Source of the DNA: Verrucomicrobiota bacterium
Lineage (GTDB): Bacteria; Verrucomicrobiota; Verrucomicrobiia; Verrucomicrobiales; Verrucomicrobiaceae
DNA length: 12,044 nucleotides
Direction: 5' to 3'
NCBI GenBank assembly: GCA_009885275.1
Contig: VFKY01000041.1
Span: 1 to 12,044, forward strand
This document shows positions 8,224 through 12,044 of the stretch, piece after piece. The notes under the pieces were generated by a model. That model was not told the origin of the DNA. It made no database searches and saw only the letters and a program-made list of their open reading frames with translations. A program made the position numbers and the translations under genes. Positions within the stretch are counted from its first letter, which is position 1; every line of letters starts with the position of its first letter.

Positions 8224-8235
8224 AGAAGCGTGAGT
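8221..8235 (-). promoter_or_regulatory. rfbA leader motif shared with rfbB
   Basis: On the minus strand the bases ending in the rfbA ATG read ACTCACGCTTCTATG. The same 15 positions before rfbB (10070-10056) read ACTCACATTTCTATG, 13 of 15 identical. There is no Shine-Dalgarno in either. The role, if any (translation initiation or regulation), is unknown. Confidence 0.35.
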
Positions 8236-8279
8236 TTGGGCGAAGATACCAAGAATGCAAACCAAAGACTCGCAGACCT

Positions 8280-8960
8280 CTATTCACCAAACATAGTCAA
8301 TGCCTCTGCGCTTATCATGCTGGCATTGTCTGGTCTCCAAAGTTTTTTGAGAGCAGCTTGCTTGAAAAGACTTAGACACTCCTTAGACACCTCTCGCCAT
8401 GGATTAGAAGCATCCACAACCTTAGATTCGACCTTACTCATTATAGGAAGTGTAAGAAAAATGGTGCGGCATTTCTCCAGCGCTTCCACTCCTTCAAAGG
8501 CATTTGGCTTATCGCCACGGCAATTGATGCGCGTTTGTCCAACATCAACTGGTAAATCCAGCAGTAATATTAGATCTGGAATTGGATAAGTGTTTTCGTT
8601 ATACTTGATGACCTCCGCGACATCAGCCCCACGAGCGCCTTGATATGCTGCTGTGCTCCAATAGTATCGATCAAGAATCATGATAGCGCCTTCATCCAAT
8701 GCTGGCTGGATAGAGTCTTTAACATGCTGCTCTCTATCCTTATGGAACATCTCCAATTCCTCGGTCAAATTCATCCGTCCCGATGCCGCTGATTCCCGAA
8801 GCTTTCGTCCCCATTCTAAGCTCGTAGGCTCCTTGGACAAGCCACAAAGCAATCCCCGTTCACCGCACCATTGCGCCAGAGTGGCCGTCACTGTAGTCTT
8901 GCCGGCGCCGTCGATACCTTCTACCGCCACGAGTAATCCACTAGGTATTAGTCTCTTCAT
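8280..8960 (-). CDS. tmk: thymidylate kinase (dTMP kinase)
   Basis: Tmk phosphorylates dTMP to dTDP, the step before dTTP. At 226 residues it is a normal size. Motifs are the P-loop [10 protein letters not shown] (14-23), [15 protein letters not shown] (43-57) in place of the usual ExTRxPGGT, the DRY motif [14 protein letters not shown] (95-108), [14 protein letters not shown] (132-145) and a lid with CRGDKPN (147-153). The KEPT...WGRKLRES form and the DRYYxSTxAYQGARG stretch match a recognisable bacterial subgroup distinct from the E. coli enzyme. It lies between rfbB (18 bases upstream) and rfbA (56 bases downstream), whose product uses dTTP, so it probably feeds dTDP-sugar synthesis as well as DNA synthesis. 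The last 20 or so residues after KKLWRP look unconserved. Whether it is the cell's only tmk cannot be seen. Confidence 0.94.
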   Translation of the reverse strand: MKRLIPSGLLVAVEGIDGAGKTTVTATLAQWCGERGLLCGLSKEPTSLEWGRKLRESAASGRMNLTEELEMFHKDREQHVKDSIQPALDEGAIMILDRYYWSTAAYQGARGADVAEVIKYNENTYPIPDLILLLDLPVDVGQTRINCRGDKPNAFEGVEALEKCRTIFLTLPIMSKVESKVVDASNPWREVSKECLSLFKQAALKKLWRPDNASMISAEALTMFGE

Positions 8961-8978
8961 ACTAAGTTTATTAATTGG

Positions 8979-10058
8979 TTAAGACTGTCCAAGACGCTGG
9001 AGTTGATATTTGCGTTCAATCTCCCCAATCCATGCTTCATTGTCTAGATACCAGCGCACTGTTTTACGCATACCACTGTCAAAAGTTTCCAAAGGTTCCC
9101 AACCAAGTTCATGACCAATCTTGCTACAATCAATGGCGTAACGACGATCATGACCTGGGCGATCTTTTACAAAAGTAATAAGCTCCTTTGCATCACGCTT
9201 TAGATCTGACCGCTCTGCATTCACTGCTGCGATTAAAGCATGTACAACATCAATATTTTTCATCTCACACTTGCCGCCAATATTGTAAGTCTCGCCAACT
9301 TTTCCTCTCAACATAGCCAAAGTTAGACCGCGGCAATGATCTTCCACATAAAGCCAGTCGCGCACGTTTGAACCATCGCCATAGACTGGTAGTTTTTCAC
9401 CACGCAGTACCTTCTGTATCATGAGCGGCATGAGTTTTTCTGGAAACTGAAACGGACCATAATTGTTCGAACAGTTTGTTGTCACCACCGGCAGCTGAAA
9501 GGTGTGTACATAAGCGCGCGCCAGATGATCACTCCCCGCCTTGCTCGCGGAGTATGGACTGTTGGGTGAATAGGGTGTGGTTTCACTAAATGCAGGGTCA
9601 TGCGGGCCAAGTGAACCATATACTTCATCCGTGCTCACATGAAGAAATCTAAAATCATCCACTCCAGCAGCGAGCCTTTCTTTATGATGAATTCGAGCAG
9701 CATCAAGCAGGCGAAAGGTTCCCACAAAATTCGTCATGATAAACTCTTCTGGAGAGTCAATCGATCGATCTACGTGCGACTCTGCAGCGAGATGCATAAT
9801 AGCATTAATACCATGTTCACGAAGTAGGTATGCGACCAACTCACTGTTTTGAATATCACCCTGCACAAATACATGACGTAGATCCGATTCAAGTTTTACG
9901 AGACTAGACCGATTTCCTGCATAGGTAAGTTTATCGAGATTCACCACACGTGAAATGGTCATGCCCAGCTCCTTTTCCGCCTTACCTAGAAGATAATGCA
10001 CCAAGTTCGAACCAATAAAGCCTGCGCCGCCAGTGACTAATATGCGTTTGTCTTCCAT
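8979..10058 (-). CDS. rfbB: dTDP-glucose 4,6-dehydratase (RfbB/RmlB)
   Basis: RfbB converts dTDP-glucose to dTDP-4-keto-6-deoxyglucose with bound NAD, the second step of dTDP-rhamnose and related sugar synthesis. It is an extended short-chain dehydrogenase of 359 residues. Motifs are the Rossmann loop TGGAGFIGSN (9-18), LDKLTYAGN (41-49), HLAAESHVDRSI (89-100), the catalytic STDEVYG with D144 and E145 (142-148), the YxxxK pair Y169/K173 in SPYSASKAGSDHL, NCSNNYGPFQFPEKLMPL (195-212), GDGSNVRDWLYVEDH (227-241) and KDRPGHDRRYAID (298-310). A frame 33 codons longer starts at 10157, but the extension has no family resemblance, and the ATG at 10058 gives the normal N-terminus. It is the first gene of the leftward six-gene run and is divergent from fcl across 110 bases. 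Confidence 0.97.
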   Translation of the reverse strand: MEDKRILVTGGAGFIGSNLVHYLLGKAEKELGMTISRVVNLDKLTYAGNRSSLVKLESDLRHVFVQGDIQNSELVAYLLREHGINAIMHLAAESHVDRSIDSPEEFIMTNFVGTFRLLDAARIHHKERLAAGVDDFRFLHVSTDEVYGSLGPHDPAFSETTPYSPNSPYSASKAGSDHLARAYVHTFQLPVVTTNCSNNYGPFQFPEKLMPLMIQKVLRGEKLPVYGDGSNVRDWLYVEDHCRGLTLAMLRGKVGETYNIGGKCEMKNIDVVHALIAAVNAERSDLKRDAKELITFVKDRPGHDRRYAIDCSKIGHELGWEPLETFDSGMRKTVRWYLDNEAWIGEIERKYQLQRLGQS

Positions 10059-10081
10059 AGAAATGTGAGTGCGGAGATTAG
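10057..10081 (-). repeat. left arm of inverted repeat at rfbB start
   Basis: On the minus strand this reads CTAATCTC, 7 other bases, then ACATTTCTAT, ending inside the rfbB start codon. The same two blocks, 8 and 10 bases without mismatch, recur in opposite orientation at 10145-10163, where they are separated by one base instead of seven. Confidence 0.75.
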
Positions 10082-10103
10082 GGGATGAAATATCGGGAAA
10101 CAA
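10075..10103 (-). promoter_or_regulatory. candidate rfbB promoter
   Basis: On the minus strand TTGTTT (10103-10098) is followed after exactly 17 bases by TAATCT (10080-10075), 16 bases before the ATG. This would give a leader of roughly 10 bases. The -10 candidate is the CTAATCTC block of the inverted repeat. The hexamers match sigma-70 only in part (3 of 6 and 4 of 6), but the spacing and position are right. The matching TAATCT before fcl (10146-10151) has no comparable -35. Confidence 0.4.
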
Positions 10104-10144
10104 GGGGTAAGTTATGGATGTAATGCTGCGCTTGCAAAACACAG

Positions 10145-10163
10145 CTAATCTCGACATTTCTAT
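10145..10163 (+). repeat. right arm of inverted repeat before fcl
   Basis: On the plus strand this reads CTAATCTC, one base, then ACATTTCTAT, ending 5 bases before the fcl ATG. It is the inverted partner of the element at 10057-10081. The distance from the TAATCT block to the start codon is nearly the same on both sides: 17 bases here, 16 for rfbB. Confidence 0.75.
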
Positions 10164-10168
10164 ATTAC

Positions 10169-11104
10169 ATGAATTCTAATGATCGTATTTATATAGCAGG
10201 TCATCGCGGTATGGTTGGCAGCGCGTTGGTACGAGCATTGCATAAACAAGGTAACCAGCAAATTCTTACGGCTGGACATCAGGAATTGGACCTATTGCGC
10301 CAGAAGGATGTCGAAGATTGGTTTTCCAAACACAAGCCCGATATAGCAATCATCGCCGCAGCTAAAGTGGGTGGGATTCACGCCAACAGCACCTATCCCG
10401 CAGAATTTATCTACGAAAACTTAATGGTTGCCTCGAACTGCATTCACGCCGCTTATCAAAATGGAGTGAAACATTTACTTTTCCTCGGCAGTTCTTGTAT
10501 CTACCCAAGATTAGCGCCGCAACCCATGCCGGAAGACTGTTTGCTGTCTAGCCCTCTTGAGTTGACCAATGAAGCCTATGCCATTGCAAAGATTGCCGGT
10601 CTAAAACTCTGCCAATATTATAGGAAGCAATACGGTGTGCTTTTCCATTCCATCATGCCAACCAATCTCTATGGTCCTGGCGACAACTACCACCCCGTAA
10701 ACTCCCATGTAATCCCAGGTTTGATCTTGCGTATGCATGAGGCTAAAATTACCCAATCTCCAGAAATCGTGATTTGGGGCACCGGTAACGCCCGTCGTGA
10801 TTTCCTTCACGTTGATGACCTTGCATCAGGTTGTCTTCACCTGCTTAAATCCGAAAACCCACCTGACTGGGTCAACATTGGTTCCGGTGAAGATTTATCC
10901 ATCCGGAAACTCGCGGAGACTATACGAGATGTTATTGGTTATTCAGGCTCACTAAAATTCGACTTTACCAAGCCAGACGGAACTCCACGTAAGCTGTTGG
11001 ATGTGAAGACTATACACGCCTTAGGATGGGCGCCAAAAATTCCTCTGAAAGAAGGATTATGGCATGCATATCAAGCCTTTCTCTCATCTGCTGCCACATC
11101 CTAA
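10169..11104 (+). CDS. fcl: GDP-L-fucose synthase (GDP-4-keto-6-deoxymannose epimerase/reductase)
   Basis: Fcl (WcaG) epimerises and reduces GDP-4-keto-6-deoxymannose to GDP-L-fucose with NADPH, in the cytosol. The 311-residue length is typical. Visible motifs are the Rossmann loop [12 protein letters not shown] (9-20), [21 protein letters not shown] (64-84, start of the substrate region), the catalytic region [10 protein letters not shown] (104-113), [15 protein letters not shown] with Y137 and K141 (134-148), [14 protein letters not shown], and [17 protein letters not shown]. The ATG at 10169 gives the normal N-terminus. It is transcribed away from rfbB. Its partner gmd, which makes the substrate from GDP-mannose, is not in the window. 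It converges on mnmG, with 23 bases between the stops. Confidence 0.96.
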   Translation: MNSNDRIYIAGHRGMVGSALVRALHKQGNQQILTAGHQELDLLRQKDVEDWFSKHKPDIAIIAAAKVGGIHANSTYPAEFIYENLMVASNCIHAAYQNGVKHLLFLGSSCIYPRLAPQPMPEDCLLSSPLELTNEAYAIAKIAGLKLCQYYRKQYGVLFHSIMPTNLYGPGDNYHPVNSHVIPGLILRMHEAKITQSPEIVIWGTGNARRDFLHVDDLASGCLHLLKSENPPDWVNIGSGEDLSIRKLAETIRDVIGYSGSLKFDFTKPDGTPRKLLDVKTIHALGWAPKIPLKEGLWHAYQAFLSSAATS

Positions 11105-11127
11105 TACTCGGCTTCGGCTTCTTCGGC

Positions 11128-12044
11128 CTACATTTTTGAGTTGGGATATTCATTGTTTCCCATTCCAACTCCCTTCTTTACCCAAATAGCAACCACTGCC
11201 AAATCAGCTGGTGTAACCCCCTGTATTCTCCCTGCCTGACCAAAGGTAGTGGGACGAATCATTTGTAGCTTCAACATAGCTTCTTTTTTAAGCCCATAAA
11301 TATTAGCGTAATCTATGCTCTCAGGAATAGTCTTATCTTCCATCTTGGCTGTTTTCTCAACCATGTCTTCCTGTCGTGAGATGTAGCCAGCGTATTTCAA
11401 ATCATTTTCTGCCACTTGCCAAAGCTCATCACAGTATGGCGTTTTATATTCCACTGGCAGCATGGACCAAGTATTTTCTGGGCGTTTCACCCACTGCGCT
11501 AACTTTATGCCCTCATGCGTGGTTGCAATGAGAAAGGCCTTCAAATCAAAAAGCTGCTGTGCTTTCTTTGATGTATATGACGCTCGAAAGCTATCCACGA
11601 GGCCAAAGGCTTCCGCTTTAGGAGTGAGCCGTAAATCGGCATTATCTTGCCGAAGAAGAAGACGATACTCCGCACGACTGGTAAACATGCGATACGGTTC
11701 CGTCGTTCCTTTCGTCACCAAATCATCTATCATAACGCCAAGATATGCCTCAGAGCGTTTCAACACAAAAGCTGGTTTCCCTTGAATTTTAAGCGCGGCG
11801 TTCGTTCCAGCAATAAGACCTTGGCCAGCGGCTTCTTCATAGCCTGAAGTGCCGTTTATCTGACCTGCAAAATATAAACCCTCTACTTTTTTGGTTTCTA
11901 GTGTCGAACTCAATTGTGTAGGCGGACAATAATCATACTCCACAGCGTAGCCAGGACGAATGATTTCCGCTCTTTCAAGTCCAGCAATACTCTGGATAAA
12001 TGCAAGTTGCACCTCAAACGGTAAACTTGTCGATACCCCGTTAA
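11128..12044 (-). CDS. mnmG: tRNA uridine-5-carboxymethylaminomethyl modification enzyme MnmG (GidA), C-terminal part
   Basis: MnmG, an FAD protein working with MnmE, installs the aminomethyl-type modification on wobble uridine 34 of several tRNAs. The frame is open to the right window edge, so this is the last 304 residues or so of a protein that is usually 600-630 long. The partial sequence opens [12 protein letters not shown] and continues with [11 protein letters not shown], the FAD-domain signature [18 protein letters not shown] (about 58-75), [22 protein letters not shown], and the C-terminal helical domain with [12 protein letters not shown] and the tail [19 protein letters not shown]. 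The end agrees with the family, so there is no C-terminal truncation. A GTG at 12012 is internal and not a start. It is convergent with fcl. Confidence 0.97.
   Translation of the reverse strand, partial: NGVSTSLPFEVQLAFIQSIAGLERAEIIRPGYAVEYDYCPPTQLSSTLETKKVEGLYFAGQINGTSGYEEAAGQGLIAGTNAALKIQGKPAFVLKRSEAYLGVMIDDLVTKGTTEPYRMFTSRAEYRLLLRQDNADLRLTPKAEAFGLVDSFRASYTSKKAQQLFDLKAFLIATTHEGIKLAQWVKRPENTWSMLPVEYKTPYCDELWQVAENDLKYAGYISRQEDMVEKTAKMEDKTIPESIDYANIYGLKKEAMLKLQMIRPTTFGQAGRIQGVTPADLAVVAIWVKKGVGMGNNEYPNSKM

Noticed and set aside
8230..8589. 119-residue plus-strand frame inside tmk
   Set aside because: It lies antisense to tmk, which has clear kinase motifs. It is a shadow frame.
10059..10157. 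33-codon N-terminal extension of rfbB
   Set aside because: The extension has no family resemblance and would run through the whole divergent promoter region. The ATG at 10058 gives the normal RfbB N-terminus.
11105..11127. GC-rich TTCGGC repeats between the fcl and mnmG stops, as a terminator
   Set aside because: These are direct repeats of CTTCGG/CGGCTT on one strand. Only a 3-bp inverted stem can be formed, so no convincing hairpin exists.
1..12044. CRISPR arrays, insertion sequences, phage or toxin-antitoxin genes
   Set aside because: No regularly spaced direct repeats, transposase motifs, terminal inverted repeats or small paired toxin/antitoxin frames were seen on either strand.

Overview
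The window reads as ordinary chromosomal DNA of a Gram-negative bacterium, most likely from the Verrucomicrobia or a relative in the PVC group. Three things suggest this. IspG is the long form shared with Chlamydiae, Bacteroidetes and plants. ispG sits directly behind an RseP-type protease gene. A zinc-ribbon/proline-rich/single-membrane-helix protein has a C-terminal domain resembling uncharacterised verrucomicrobial proteins. The assignment is inference. I saw no mobile elements, CRISPR array, tRNA, rRNA or phage genes.

Layout. (1) Positions 1-2113, minus strand: rseP followed after 18 bases by ispG, which runs off the left edge. (2) Positions 2114-2431: a non-coding divergent interval of about 320 bases. 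(3) Positions 2432-4051, plus strand: the zinc-ribbon membrane protein, which must start at a non-ATG codon. Its end overlaps the end of folC by 7 bases. (4) Positions 4045-10058, minus strand: six co-directional genes in the order rfbB, tmk, rfbA, a LOG-family gene, rsmE, folC. (5) Positions 10059-10168: a compact divergent promoter region with a notable inverted repeat. (6) Positions 10169-11104, plus strand: fcl. (7) Positions 11128-12044, minus strand: the C-terminal part of mnmG, entering from the right edge.

How the genes work together. RfbA makes dTDP-glucose from dTTP and glucose-1-phosphate, and RfbB converts it to the 4-keto-6-deoxy intermediate. tmk lies between them and supplies dTDP, the precursor of dTTP, so substrate supply and use are neighbours. 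Fcl, divergent from rfbB, finishes GDP-L-fucose. Both 6-deoxysugar routes are incomplete here (no rfbC, rfbD or gmd), and no glycosyltransferase or polymer gene is present. The remaining genes are housekeeping: isoprenoid precursors (ispG), membrane proteolysis (rseP), folate polyglutamylation (folC), 16S rRNA methylation (rsmE) and tRNA wobble-uridine modification (mnmG).

The most unusual signals are non-coding. Two inverted copies of an 18-base bipartite element lie just before the rfbB and fcl start codons. rfbA and rfbB share a leader motif. None of the visible start codons has a clear Shine-Dalgarno sequence. I did not find a clearly new multi-gene system.
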